Below, one piece after another: positions 7,484 through 16,315 of a stretch of DNA of 64,000 bases. The stretch comes from Roseibium aquae (lineage in GTDB: Bacteria; Pseudomonadota; Alphaproteobacteria; Rhizobiales; Stappiaceae). The translations under genes and the position numbers were made by a program. The DNA is taken from assembly GCF_008711285.1 (NCBI RefSeq), contig NZ_VXDC01000010.1, positions 62,001 to 126,000 on the forward strand, in the 5' to 3' direction. A model generated the notes under the pieces. The model saw only the letters and a program-made list of their open reading frames with translations, made no database searches and was not told the origin of the DNA. Positions within the stretch are counted from its first letter, which is position 1. Every line of letters starts with the position of its first letter.

Positions 7484-8410
7484 TCAGCCCGGTTCATCGG
7501 TGCCCTCTTTGCTGCGCACAATGCGAAACCCGATATGCGCGGTGCTGAAATCCACCTCGAGGCTTTCGCGGGCCGCCGCACGGTATCTGCGGCAGTAATC
7601 TTCACTGCAAAGATACGACCCGCCCTTGATGGTGAACCGCGGCACGGCCTGCGCGAACGGCGTGTCTGTCCACTCCCAGACATTCCCGATCATGTCGTAG
7701 GCGCCGGTCAGCCCCGGCTCGAAGCAGCCGACGGGCGCGGTTCCGTCGAAACCGTCGCGGCGCGAGTTGAAGACCGGGAAGAAGCCGGTCCAGATGTTGG
7801 CGCGCATCCCGCCGTCGGGGGCGCGGACACCCGATTCCGGGTCCATGGGATCGAAGAGGCCGAGGCTGGCGGCGTATTCCCACTCGACCTCCGTCGGGAT
7901 GCGTCCCCCCGCCCATTCGGCATAGGCCTTCGCATCGTTCAGGGTCACATGCACCACCGGATGCAGCGCGCGTCCTTCGAGGTCGGAGCCCGCGCCGTCG
8001 GGCGTGCGCCAGGTCGCCCCGGCGTCGAGGGACCACCAGGACAGGAAGACCTCGGGCGTATCGCTTTCGCTGAACCGGGCCGAGCCGCCATTTCGCTCCG
8101 CTTCGGTGACATAGCCCGTGTCCGCGACGAAGGCCGCGAACTGGCTGTTGGTCACCTCATGGGCCTGAAGCTGGAAGGGCGAGACAAGGACCTTCCTGGG
8201 AGGTCCTTCTTCGGGAAAGACCGGATCGACCCCCATCATGAACCCGCCGCCGGGAATGTCGACGAAGCCGCCAAGCCGGCTTTCGTCCAAAGCGCAAGCC
8301 CGGTCTGTTGTCGACGCCGGCACGACATAGGGCCAAAGGAAAGCAGAGGTGGCAGCAAAAAAAGCTGCCGCCACGCCGCCGCCCAGCAGGAGTTTGATCC
8401 TAGTTCGCAC
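7484..8410 (-). CDS. Formylglycine-generating enzyme (sulfatase-modifying factor)
   Basis: A 308-residue SUMF1/FGE-type protein that converts the active-site cysteine of type I sulfatases to C-alpha-formylglycine. The GTG at 8410 overlaps the stop of the preceding gene and has a GGACAGG ribosome site. An N-terminal helix (residues 5-30) anchors or exports it. The FGE fold is visible from VDIPGGGFMMG to the end; GGRIPTEVEWEYAA and NVWEWT are family motifs. The two copper/redox cysteines are present as Cys268 and Cys273 in SYLCSEDYCRRYR. Its natural client is the sulfatase at 10778-12553 in the same operon. Confidence 0.9.
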   Translation of the reverse strand: MRTRIKLLLGGGVAAAFFAATSAFLWPYVVPASTTDRACALDESRLGGFVDIPGGGFMMGVDPVFPEEGPPRKVLVSPFQLQAHEVTNSQFAAFVADTGYVTEAERNGGSARFSESDTPEVFLSWWSLDAGATWRTPDGAGSDLEGRALHPVVHVTLNDAKAYAEWAGGRIPTEVEWEYAASLGLFDPMDPESGVRAPDGGMRANIWTGFFPVFNSRRDGFDGTAPVGCFEPGLTGAYDMIGNVWEWTDTPFAQAVPRFTIKGGSYLCSEDYCRRYRAAARESLEVDFSTAHIGFRIVRSKEGTDEPG

Positions 8411-9236
8411 TTTGCCTGTCCGCGAGGAGTTCAAGTATCCGATGGGCGGTCTCATAACCGCTGTTCTGGTTCTGGCCGGTCACGAGGTTGCCGTCGACCA
8501 CCGTATGTGTCGCAAAGAAGTCCCGCCATCCAGTCTCGGCTTCAAACACGGCGTTCGCCGCCCGCATCTCGGTTTCGGGATGCTTTGGCGTGATCTCTAT
8601 GCCGAGCTCCGCGACCTGCTTGTCTGTCACCCCCGTGACCCGGCGCCCTTCAATCAGCGGTGAGCCGTCAACGTCCTCAGCGTTCACCAAGCCAAGCGCG
8701 CCATGGCAGACCGAGCCAAGAATGGCGCCATTGGCATTGGCGCGGGTGACCACCTCGGCCAGTGCCGCGCTCTGCGCCAGGTCATAGGCAGCCCCCCAGC
8801 CACCGGCCATGAAGATGACGTCATAGGCGTCCGGGTCGACTTCAGTGATGGCAAGAGAGTCCCGCAACATCTGCATGGCCGCGGGATCGTCCTTGAAACG
8901 CAAGTCCTCGGGCGTTGCCAGCGGCCAACTCATCGACCACGGCTCGACCGGGATCTCGCCCCCCTTTATCGAGGCGATATCGACGTCAAGTCCCGCTTCG
9001 CGGAAGACGTAGTAGGGAACACTCATTTCCGAACCGAACACACCGGTGGCCCGGCCCGTCTCCCCCAGCGTGCCGTGACTTGTCGTAACAATCAGGGCCC
9101 GATGGCCGGCAAGACCGAACTCCGGCACGTCATAATGCGGGTGGAACCCCATTGCGTTCAGCGCAGGCGGCAAGCCGAAATAGACGGCGGCGGCCAATAC
9201 CGCGAGCGTGCCCACCGTGTATTTAATCCAGGACAT
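8400..9236 (-). CDS. Membrane-anchored DJ-1/PfpI-family protein, copy 1
   Basis: A 278-residue protein with one N-terminal transmembrane helix (residues 5-25) and a class I glutamine-amidotransferase-like (DJ-1/PfpI, Hsp31-like) domain. The nucleophile elbow GSVCHGALG holds the likely catalytic cysteine; VIFMAGGWGAAYDL is the conserved loop before it. Family members include glyoxalase III and protein deglycases, but substrate cannot be read from sequence. It is a clear paralogue of the gene at 9882-10715, separated by a small membrane protein, and overlaps the FGE gene by 11 bases. Confidence 0.85.
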   Translation of the reverse strand: MSWIKYTVGTLAVLAAAVYFGLPPALNAMGFHPHYDVPEFGLAGHRALIVTTSHGTLGETGRATGVFGSEMSVPYYVFREAGLDVDIASIKGGEIPVEPWSMSWPLATPEDLRFKDDPAAMQMLRDSLAITEVDPDAYDVIFMAGGWGAAYDLAQSAALAEVVTRANANGAILGSVCHGALGLVNAEDVDGSPLIEGRRVTGVTDKQVAELGIEITPKHPETEMRAANAVFEAETGWRDFFATHTVVDGNLVTGQNQNSGYETAHRILELLADRQSAN

Positions 9237-9335
9237 CTTGGCGTTCCTTCAAATGGATGATCCGACTGAAGTCGGCCATAAAAAAGCTCCGGCCGCCTTG
9301 ATCACTGTCACGAAACCTGATTGTTTCGCGGCCTT

Positions 9336-9842
9336 TCAATGAAGGGCGTATTTCATCGCTGCCAGTCCGATACCGACACCCCCCGCGAAAAGAGCCCCGC
9401 CGATCGGCAGCCACCAACTGTGCCGGATCACCCATCCGACCCGGGCGCCGACCAAAATCAGGATCGCAATGCAGAACGCCTGGGACAGCAGGGTCGCAGT
9501 GTTCATGGTCAGCCACCCGAGCCCTCCGGCGATGAAGAGTGCCGTTGGCACATTCGCGACGATCAGCGTGGGGTGGCTGTGCTGCCAGGCGCCCTGAAAG
9601 GCCGTCAGGGTCAACATGCGCTCGCCTGTCTCTATGGCATGAGACAGAAGCGCCGCGAAGGCCCTGGCGAGCGTTACCGCCAGAACCGATCCGAACAACA
9701 CCAAGGCCGGCTCGAAAGGAGCCTCGGGCGGGTCGCCCAAGGCCATCAACAGGCTCAGCACCAGAATCGATCCGTAGATCAGGCCGAAAGCCGCTCTTTC
9801 CACCGTCGGCCAGGCAATACAGGTCGGGTATGGGATGTTCAT
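9336..9842 (-). CDS. Four-helix membrane protein of unknown function
   Basis: A 168-residue integral membrane protein with about four hydrophobic segments (residues 18-36, 45-65, 93-112 and 118-165). GAGG precedes the ATG at 9842. I do not recognise the family. It sits between the two DJ-1/PfpI paralogues in the sulfatase operon, which suggests the three proteins act together at the membrane. Confidence 0.65.
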   Translation of the reverse strand: MNIPYPTCIAWPTVERAAFGLIYGSILVLSLLMALGDPPEAPFEPALVLFGSVLAVTLARAFAALLSHAIETGERMLTLTAFQGAWQHSHPTLIVANVPTALFIAGGLGWLTMNTATLLSQAFCIAILILVGARVGWVIRHSWWLPIGGALFAGGVGIGLAAMKYALH

Positions 9843-9881
9843 CCTCAGGCTCCTCCGGTGGTCCGAAGCGTCACCACTGGA

Positions 9882-10715
9882 TCAGAGGTTTCGTTGCGTT
9901 GCCATTTTCTCCAGGATGCGGTGCGCGGTTTCATAGCCGCTGTTCTGGTTCTGGCCGGTGATCAGATTGCCGTCGATCGTGGTGTGCGTTGCGAACGGAT
10001 CCCGGAAGGCATGCTGGCATTCGAACAGGGCGCCGAGCTTGCGCAATTCCTCTTCCGGGTGCTTGGGCGTGATCGCAATGCCGAACGTGTTGATCTGGTT
10101 GTTGGTCACGCCGGTCACGCGGCGTCCCTTGACCAACGGATCGCCATCAAGGCCCTTTGCGCCGCACAGGCCCAAAGCACCGTGACAGACCGAGCCCAGG
10201 ATCTTGCCGGCCGCATTCGCCCGGGTGACGAAATCGGCCAGCTCGTCGCTCTGCATCAGGTCGTAGGCCGCGCCCCAGCCGCCGGCCATGAAAATCACGT
10301 CATAATCGTTCGGATCGAGGTCGGCGATAGCTTTGGAGTGCTTGAGGTCGTGCATCGCTTTCTCGTCGGCCATGAAGCGCTTGTCGTCATCGGACGCCAG
10401 CGGCCAGGACCAGGACCCGGGCTGGATCGGGATTTCACCGCCTTTGGGGGAGGCCATATCCACTTGGAGCCCCGCGTTGACGAAGGCGTAATAGGGCACC
10501 GTGAACTCCGACCCGAAGGCACCTGTCGCCTTGTTGGACGGGTCGAGGCGGTTGTGGTTTGTGCACACCACCAGGGCGCGGCGCCCCTTCAGGTCAAAAT
10601 CGGGGATGGTGTAATGCCGGTGAATGCCCAACAGGCGCAAGAAGGCCGGCAAGTAGAGGTAAGTGAGAAGGGCCAGGCCGGCCAGAATGAGAAGGGTGAT
10701 GATGATCCAGGTCAT
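9882..10715 (-). CDS. Membrane-anchored DJ-1/PfpI-family protein, copy 2
   Basis: A 277-residue paralogue of the 8400-9236 protein, colinear over its whole length. The N-terminal helix (residues 2-25) is followed by the DJ-1/PfpI domain with the same VIFMAGGWGAAYDL loop, the GSVCHGALG cysteine elbow and the ending TGQNQNSGYETAHRILE. Differences cluster in the region before the elbow (for example CTNHNRLDPSNKATG in place of TTSHGTLGETGRATG), so the two may have different substrates. GGAGA precedes the start by six bases. It lies 62 bases downstream of the sulfatase. Confidence 0.85.
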   Translation of the reverse strand: MTWIIITLLILAGLALLTYLYLPAFLRLLGIHRHYTIPDFDLKGRRALVVCTNHNRLDPSNKATGAFGSEFTVPYYAFVNAGLQVDMASPKGGEIPIQPGSWSWPLASDDDKRFMADEKAMHDLKHSKAIADLDPNDYDVIFMAGGWGAAYDLMQSDELADFVTRANAAGKILGSVCHGALGLCGAKGLDGDPLVKGRRVTGVTNNQINTFGIAITPKHPEEELRKLGALFECQHAFRDPFATHTTIDGNLITGQNQNSGYETAHRILEKMATQRNL

Positions 10716-10777
10716 GACATGTCTCCGGGTCTAGGTTTTCAGGCAATGCCCTCTGCCGGGTGTGTGAAATCTCAAGG

Positions 10778-12553
10778 TCAGTGGGCCGGGCGGCGCAAGA
10801 GCATGCGGATGATGCGGACCAGCGCGTAAAGACCGATCACCAGCAACAGGACCAGACCGGCCGCATAGGGCCAATAGGCGCCGATGGATCGCTCCAGAAG
10901 GTTCGCAAAGAGCTGCTTTTCGGCGTAGTCTTCACGGCCGAGTTCGAACACGCCGGTCTCTTCGGTGTAAGCCGCGTATTCGGCCCGCATGTCTGCGAAA
11001 AGGTCCGGGTTTTCACTGGAAAGATCCTTGGTCTCACCCGGATCGACCGACAGATCGTAAAGCCGCCAGGTGAAGTCGCCACGGGGCAGCGCGGTGCGCA
11101 CCAGCTTCCAGTTTCCACGGTAGAGCGCCGCATTGCCGCTCACCTCGAAACCGAAGCTTTCGTCCGGGCTGCGGATCTCGTCCGCTTCACCTGCGAGTAC
11201 AGGCAGGATGCTTTGCCCGTAAAACGCGCCCGGGTCGTAGGTCACGCCGGCCGCGTCCAGCAAAGTCGGCATCAGATCGGCGACGTGAACCGGGGCGTGC
11301 TGGACGCCGGTGGCATTGACACCCGGGCCGGCGATGACCAGCGGCACGCGTAAGCCGCCTTCACTGGAATAGAATTTGTAGAGGTTGAACGGCGACGCGG
11401 AAACCGAAGCCCATTCCGGACCGATGGCGGTGAGGCTGCCGGGCAAGCCCAAGTTTTCGGGCGAGGTGTCATAGCCCTCCAGACCGCGAACCGTGTCTAG
11501 CAAGAGGTTCACAAGCGGATTGTCGAGCGACGTTACACCGGATTCCGGACCGTTGTCGGACGTCACGACGACAATCGTGTTCTCAAGCCGGCCGGTTGCC
11601 TGAAGATGATCAAGAAGGCGTCCGATATGGAAATCGGCCGCTTCGGTCATGCCGGCGTTCACCTGCATCTTCCGCGCTTCCACCGCCTTTTCTTCCGGCG
11701 ATAGATCGTCCCAGGCGCGGTGGTCCGGGTGCACAGGAGCCAAGGTCGTGGACGGGGGCACAAGACCGAGCTCGATGGTGCGTTGCAAGCGCTCTTGGCG
11801 CATCACGTCCCACCCGGCATCGAAGACACCATTGTACTTGTCGATGAATTCGGCGGGCACCTGAACCGGAATGTGGATGGCCTGAAGCGACAGGAACCCG
11901 AAGAACGGCTGATCCGCATCGCCCTCGTCGATGTACCGGATCATCTGGTCGACCAGATTGCGCGAGGAGTAAAAATCCTCGGGCAAACGGACCGGTTCTC
12001 CGTTCTCATACCAAGAGACTTCCGGGTAACCCGGCAGATAATGCGAGTGATCGTAGTTGCTGCCGCCGGTGGAATCCATCACATAGGAGCGGTCGAACCC
12101 AAACCGGTCGGGCAAATTCGCGCCTTTTGCACCAATGCCCCATTTGCCCGTGACATAGGTATGGTATCCCGCGTCCGACAACAGCGTTGCGAGCGTCGCT
12201 TGATCGTCATCCCACACCATGGAGTAGCCGGGCAGCGCGCGCTGGTCGGGCGTCACCGTTTCCACCAGCGTGCCCATTCCCACTTGATGGTTGTCCATAC
12301 CGGTCATCAGCATGGCGCGGCTTGGCCCGCAGAAGGGAGACGAATAGTACCGGGAGAAAAGCGTGCCCGATTGCGCAAGAGCGTCGATGCGAGGTGTGCG
12401 GGCATCGGCACCGTAGGCCCCGAAGCCGGTGAAGCCGACATCGTCGAACAGCACCACCAAGATGTTTGGGCGGGCATCCTGCGCCTGCGCCGGAAGCACC
12501 ATCAACGCTGTCATCGCAAACGCGCCAAGCGCGGTCCGGACCGATCCGATCAT
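10778..12553 (-). CDS. Periplasmic, membrane-tethered arylsulfatase (type I)
   Basis: A 591-residue sulfatase hydrolysing sulfate esters. Signal peptide residues 1-25 (ending PAQAQ); metal ligands in LFDDVG (Asp37, Asp38); the formylglycine signature is C-G-P-S-R at Cys75 followed by MLMTG. Further sulfatase motifs are GKWGIG and VVTSDNGPESG. Near the C-terminus there is a transmembrane helix (YAAGLVLLLVIGLYALVRII) and a basic tail, so the catalytic domain should face the periplasm on a tether. The partner FGE is encoded three genes downstream. Substrate cannot be fixed; the polypeptide is of the arylsulfatase A/AtsA-like group. Confidence 0.92.
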   Translation of the reverse strand: MIGSVRTALGAFAMTALMVLPAQAQDARPNILVVLFDDVGFTGFGAYGADARTPRIDALAQSGTLFSRYYSSPFCGPSRAMLMTGMDNHQVGMGTLVETVTPDQRALPGYSMVWDDDQATLATLLSDAGYHTYVTGKWGIGAKGANLPDRFGFDRSYVMDSTGGSNYDHSHYLPGYPEVSWYENGEPVRLPEDFYSSRNLVDQMIRYIDEGDADQPFFGFLSLQAIHIPVQVPAEFIDKYNGVFDAGWDVMRQERLQRTIELGLVPPSTTLAPVHPDHRAWDDLSPEEKAVEARKMQVNAGMTEAADFHIGRLLDHLQATGRLENTIVVVTSDNGPESGVTSLDNPLVNLLLDTVRGLEGYDTSPENLGLPGSLTAIGPEWASVSASPFNLYKFYSSEGGLRVPLVIAGPGVNATGVQHAPVHVADLMPTLLDAAGVTYDPGAFYGQSILPVLAGEADEIRSPDESFGFEVSGNAALYRGNWKLVRTALPRGDFTWRLYDLSVDPGETKDLSSENPDLFADMRAEYAAYTEETGVFELGREDYAEKQLFANLLERSIGAYWPYAAGLVLLLVIGLYALVRIIRMLLRRPAH

Positions 12554-12609
12554 GTCTGATACCTTCTGTTCTTCATGGTTTCAAAACGCGCCTGCGCATT
12601 CGAGAAACA

Positions 12610-13581
12610 CTATTTTTTCGGAAAGACCGCGATCCTCGTCGCAGGATTAAGGTCGCCGTTCGGGTCGATGAAGATCCCATCTGGAAACGAGACGGAAATG
12701 GGCGTGTCGGCGGTGTCGAGACACAAGAGATGGTTGTTGTCACCATCCCCCAGATCGGCGAGCGCGGTGGGCGTGATCTCGCGTTGCGCTCCCTCCGTGC
12801 CGCCTACGGTCACGCTGTAGAGATTGCGCTCTGCTTCGCCGGGCTCTTCGCCGTTTTCCAGCGTGACGCCGCCTGCCCAGACCACCCGCACGGCCTGCTG
12901 GATGCCCTCCGACGGACAGTCAGTGCCGTCGGTGCGGCGCAGGCCTAACCCTTGATCCTGAGCAGCCGGATTTACGATTTCTGCCATTACCAAGCTGGGA
13001 CCTGCTGCAAGGGGGGTCACGTCAACCGCAGCGCCTTTGAAGTCCAATGCTCCATCGATGGAATGAATGTGTCCGACAATCTCGACCCGGACCGGTGGAT
13101 CCTTGTCCGCGTCGCCAAATTCTCCAATCAGAAGCACCGTGCGCAACTCACCAGCGTCGGTTGCAGGCAGGAGTGTCACGCAGTGCATTGTCCCCGTTGC
13201 ACCGGAAGCGGTCGTGACCCGGAAGTCGCCACCCTGCAAGGTCGAGTGGTCAATTTCCGTTGAGAAAATCACAGGCATCCCGTCTTTACCGGGAGCGCCG
13301 CGGCAAATGAGCCTGGATAGAAACGGCAAGGCGTTGTCGAGCCCGAAGAAAGCCGACAGAAGCTCAGCCGATTGGCCATCAGTCTGCCGAGGCAGTGCCA
13401 TGTCCGCCGTGGTATCGGTCAGATCCGTGCTGGTCACGTCAGCCAAGACCTGAGGTACGCCGAGAAAAGGGGCGCAGACGACGAGCGCGGTCAGCTTCCA
13501 AAAGGCCTGGCCGCGGCTGGGCCCGCTCAAGGCGCCTTTGCTTGCGCCGTCCTCCAATGGAATGCCCGAAATGCCTGACAT
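12610..13581 (-). CDS. Secreted protein upstream of the arylsulfatase, unknown function
   Basis: A 323-residue protein from the ATG at 13581 (GGAAC upstream); an ATG at 13629 is an alternative. A hydrophobic segment ending GVPQVLA around residue 47 acts as signal sequence. The mature part is acidic and beta-rich, with Cys pairs and an aspartate-rich stretch near the C-terminus (LGDGDNNH, FIDPNGDLN) that could bind calcium. No catalytic motif or family is recognised. It is 56 bases upstream of the sulfatase start and probably co-transcribed; a role in substrate binding at the cell surface is only a guess. Confidence 0.6.
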   Translation of the reverse strand: MSGISGIPLEDGASKGALSGPSRGQAFWKLTALVVCAPFLGVPQVLADVTSTDLTDTTADMALPRQTDGQSAELLSAFFGLDNALPFLSRLICRGAPGKDGMPVIFSTEIDHSTLQGGDFRVTTASGATGTMHCVTLLPATDAGELRTVLLIGEFGDADKDPPVRVEIVGHIHSIDGALDFKGAAVDVTPLAAGPSLVMAEIVNPAAQDQGLGLRRTDGTDCPSEGIQQAVRVVWAGGVTLENGEEPGEAERNLYSVTVGGTEGAQREITPTALADLGDGDNNHLLCLDTADTPISVSFPDGIFIDPNGDLNPATRIAVFPKK

Positions 13582-13695
13582 GAGTGTTCCACACGCTTTA
13601 CCCGGCGGTTCAATCCGCAAGTTTTTCATGCGCTTTGTAGCGCGCTTATGTGGAACTACGGACGCTGTTCGGGATCACCTGCGGCCAGAGGGCAT

Positions 13696-14760
13696 TCATT
13701 TTCGGTCAGAGCTGGTCTTGGCCTGTACCGCGTCCCGGAAGCCTTTCGGCGTGTTCCCGGTCCAGCGTTTAAAACTGCGGGCAAAGTTCGAAGAGGACTC
13801 GAATCCGAGTGCCCCCGCTATCGCCTTAATGGGTTGCATGGTGCCTGAAAGGAGGTGCCGCGCGCGTTGCTCGCGGACCTGATCCAGGAGTTTTCGATAG
13901 GAGGTGCCGGACCGCTCCAGCTGCCGGCGTAAACCGCGCTCGGAATACCCCAACTCTGCCGCAACATCCGAGAGCGGTACCGTCAAGGACGGCGTGCCCT
14001 CCAGGATCGCCATGACCTGAGTGACGGGTGTCGCCTGGAAGGCCATTTCCTGCGCGAATGCTTCGCAAAGGCCAAGAAACCGCGCATGATTGATTGGGTC
14101 GGAACCTGGGAGAGACAGATCCAACAGGGCCTCTGGAAAGATGATCCTGTTTTCGGCGGTCTCGAAGCGGATAGGGAAGCCGATCTTCGCTTCCATGCCT
14201 GTCCAGCCATCGGGCGCGTTCACCGCCATCTCGGCACGGATCGCAGCGTGGTCGGCCCGCAGCATTGCCTTGAGCAATCCGTTGATCGCGACGATGGCAC
14301 TGCCGATCCCGAAATACTCGATGTCTTCGAACGAAAACTTTGATCGCAGGCGAATGGTTGCTTCGCCCGTTTGGAGACCTGTTTCACCTGTCAACAAGCA
14401 CACTTCGAATGCCGGGAAGTTTAGGAAAAAAAACCTGACCAGAATATCGAGTCCGTCTTTGAAACGTGCCGCATTCATGGCTGTGTAGGCGGGAATTCCG
14501 ATGTAGGTGGGCTGGAACTGCAGAGCCAGTTTGATCCCTAGATGGGGGTCACCGGTCTGTTCGATCGCATTCAGAAAAAGCCGGCGCAAAGGCTGAAAGC
14601 CGCATCGGAAGTGCGGATCGCTCAGACGCGTCTCTTCAAGGCCCGTTTCCGCGAGCAATGCATGCGCCGGGTACCCTTCTTCGCGAAGCGTTCGGAAGAC
14701 GAAGCCCGGGTAGTTCATCGGCAGGGCCGGCTCTTCCGGGGTAAAGGATTTAGGCGGCAT
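13696..14760 (-). CDS. AraC-family regulator with arabinose-binding-like N-terminal domain
   Basis: A 354-residue regulator. The N-terminal about 200 residues match the Arabinose_bd group (OruR/ArgR-like AraC proteins, with GDPHLGIKLALQFQPTYIG). The C-terminal two-helix AraC domain is intact: LSDVAAELGYSERGLRRQLERSGTS for the first helix pair and IKAIAGALGFESSSNFARSFKRWTGNTPKGFR for the second. It lies directly upstream of and in the same orientation as the secreted-protein/sulfatase operon and is the best candidate for its regulator. The inducer is unknown. Confidence 0.85.
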   Translation of the reverse strand: MPPKSFTPEEPALPMNYPGFVFRTLREEGYPAHALLAETGLEETRLSDPHFRCGFQPLRRLFLNAIEQTGDPHLGIKLALQFQPTYIGIPAYTAMNAARFKDGLDILVRFFFLNFPAFEVCLLTGETGLQTGEATIRLRSKFSFEDIEYFGIGSAIVAINGLLKAMLRADHAAIRAEMAVNAPDGWTGMEAKIGFPIRFETAENRIIFPEALLDLSLPGSDPINHARFLGLCEAFAQEMAFQATPVTQVMAILEGTPSLTVPLSDVAAELGYSERGLRRQLERSGTSYRKLLDQVREQRARHLLSGTMQPIKAIAGALGFESSSNFARSFKRWTGNTPKGFRDAVQAKTSSDRK

Positions 14761-15160
14761 TCAAGATCGCTCCGTCCTATGAAAGCTGAGTTTGACGGTA
14801 TTCGTGGTCTCGGACAGAGGCCCAGCATATGAATTGTATCGGCCAGCTGGCTTCTAAAAATCGCGGCTCCACCCGAACTTTATACCAACGCTTCATTCCT
14901 CGCTCGACAGAAAACCTGCTCCACCGGATCTTTGAGACCGCTGGTTTTGAGATCAAGATCATGGACAGATTTGGGTGTCCCCCGCGAATGTGTCTTGGTG
15001 CCCTTGCTCGCCATGACGGAAGCCGGCGAACGGATCAAGGACGGGTCCAACTCGAATAACATCTAAGACCCCGGGGCAGCAGCACGGAAGGAACTGGCCT
15101 GACAACACTGGACCGGTTGAGAGCCCGGATTCGTGTAAATTGAGGTATGGAACACGGTCC
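14761..15160. other. Intergenic stretch with no recognisable gene
   Basis: About 400 bases between the AraC start and the structured repeat. Only short frames exist on either strand and none resembles a family I know. It may contain decayed coding sequence. Confidence 0.4.
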
Positions 15161-15330
15161 CTCGGTTCCCACCACGGAACGTGGTGGAACCCCAGCTTCC
15201 ATTGGGTTTACATTGAAAAGCCGCAAGAAACGCGGCCCAGGGAACCGGGGCCCAACTCCCCTGCCCTGTTTCCGGCTTTAAGCCGCATAAGGGCTGTCTT
15301 GAAAGCGCTTTTTCATCCGGCCAGGCGACA
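15161..15330. repeat. Structured intergenic repeat, copy B (possible small RNA)
   Basis: Second copy of the 6851-7018 element in the same orientation. Shared parts include GTTCCCACCAC near the 5' end, GGCCCAGGGAAC in the middle, and the long core from CTGCCCTGTT (15261) to the AAAGCGCTTTTT palindrome (15302-15313). GGTTCCC at 15164-15170 can pair with GGGAACC at 15240-15246; the same pairing exists in copy A. An additional local hairpin, GGTTCCCACCAC with GTGGTGGAACC, is present only here. Position between divergent transcription units is compatible with an independent RNA gene. Confidence 0.55.
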
Positions 15331-15504
15331 ATCAGGCACGCGGTGCCAACCGAACCTGCGCAAGGAGTATTTCAACGGCGCGTTAAATACCCCTCAAATC
15401 CGCACAAAACCGCCAACTCCCGAAAATTCCCGGATAATCCCGCTTAAGCCTTAAGGCCAGTCGTTCCTGCGCGTTACAACGCCGCCGAAAAGCGCTCCGG
15501 ACCG

Positions 15505-15522
15505 GTGTCATGGAACTGTCAT
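15505..15522 (+). promoter_or_regulatory. Pho box upstream of the phosphonate hexapeptide transferase
   Basis: GTGTCATGGAACTGTCAT has two perfect TGTCAT half-sites spaced 11 bp apart and differs from the CTGTCATnnnnCTGTCAT consensus at one base. It lies 73 bases before the preferred start at 15595 and overlaps the possible GTG start at 15505, which argues for the downstream start. Confidence 0.85.
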
Positions 15523-15594
15523 CCCGCCGCCATGATTCCAGAGCCGGAAAAGGTTAAGACGGCGCTTTCAATCCACATGACACGAGCAAGGCGC

Positions 15595-16221
15595 ATGAAA
15601 TCTCCGTCCGAAAAACCCGCCCTTTCCGAAACGCCTTCGATCCACCCCGACGCGCTCGTCCTGGACTGCGAGCTTGGCCGATGGACCGAGGTCGGGGCCT
15701 TCACCGAAATGCGCCAGTCCTCGATGGACGACTACTCCTACATCGTGCAGGGGGGAGACGTGGTCTGGACGACCATCGGGAAGTTTTGCTCGATCGCCCG
15801 GAATGTGCGGCTCAATCCCGGCAATCATCCGACCTGGCGCGCCTCGCAGCATCATTTCACCTACCGGGCTGCAGCCTATGATCTGGGCGAGGACGACGAT
15901 GCGTTCTTCAACTGGCGGAAGAAGGACTGGGTCACGCTCGGCCACGATGTGTGGGTTGGCCATGGGGTGACGGTTCTGGCCGGGGTCACGGTCGGCACCG
16001 GCGCGATCCTTGCCGCAGGCGCTGTCGTCGCGAAGGATGTCGCGCCCTATACGATCGTGGGCGGCGTGGCGGCGCGGGAAATCAAACGCAGGTTCACCCG
16101 GCAGCAGGCCGACGCCCTCCTGAAAATGGCCTGGTGGAACTGGAGCCATGGCGAGTTGAAGGAACGTTTGCCGGATTTCCGCACCCTCGGCATTGACGCC
16201 TTCATTGAAAAATACGCGTGA
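15595..16221 (+). CDS. Phosphonate-metabolism hexapeptide-repeat transferase
   Basis: A 208-residue left-handed beta-helix acyltransferase-like protein. The hexapeptide ladder is visible from [12 protein letters not shown] to [31 protein letters not shown], with the insert [22 protein letters not shown] typical of the family annotated as phosphonate metabolism protein, transferase hexapeptide repeat (phn_thr-fam). Members usually sit in C-P lyase clusters; their exact acyl donor and acceptor are not settled. Here it stands alone, but the near-perfect Pho box upstream ties it to the phn transporter at 2.3-6.4 kb. AAGG a few bases before the ATG at 15595 supports that start. Confidence 0.85.
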   Translation: MKSPSEKPALSETPSIHPDALVLDCELGRWTEVGAFTEMRQSSMDDYSYIVQGGDVVWTTIGKFCSIARNVRLNPGNHPTWRASQHHFTYRAAAYDLGEDDDAFFNWRKKDWVTLGHDVWVGHGVTVLAGVTVGTGAILAAGAVVAKDVAPYTIVGGVAAREIKRRFTRQQADALLKMAWWNWSHGELKERLPDFRTLGIDAFIEKYA

Positions 16222-16315
16222 TCCCGCGGCGCAGGGGGCACTGTCGGCCTATAAGACCCGGCCAATGCGAGGCGGGGTGTTGCCCGCCGTGCAGGCCAAG
16301 GCGGGGCTTTCCCGG

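Noticed and set aside
14829..15062. Short frames resembling a possible transposase fragment
   Set aside because: No DDE motif, inverted repeat or target duplication could be seen on either strand.
15505..15594. Upstream GTG start for the hexapeptide transferase
   Set aside because: The GTG lies within the Pho box and gives a non-conserved N-terminus.
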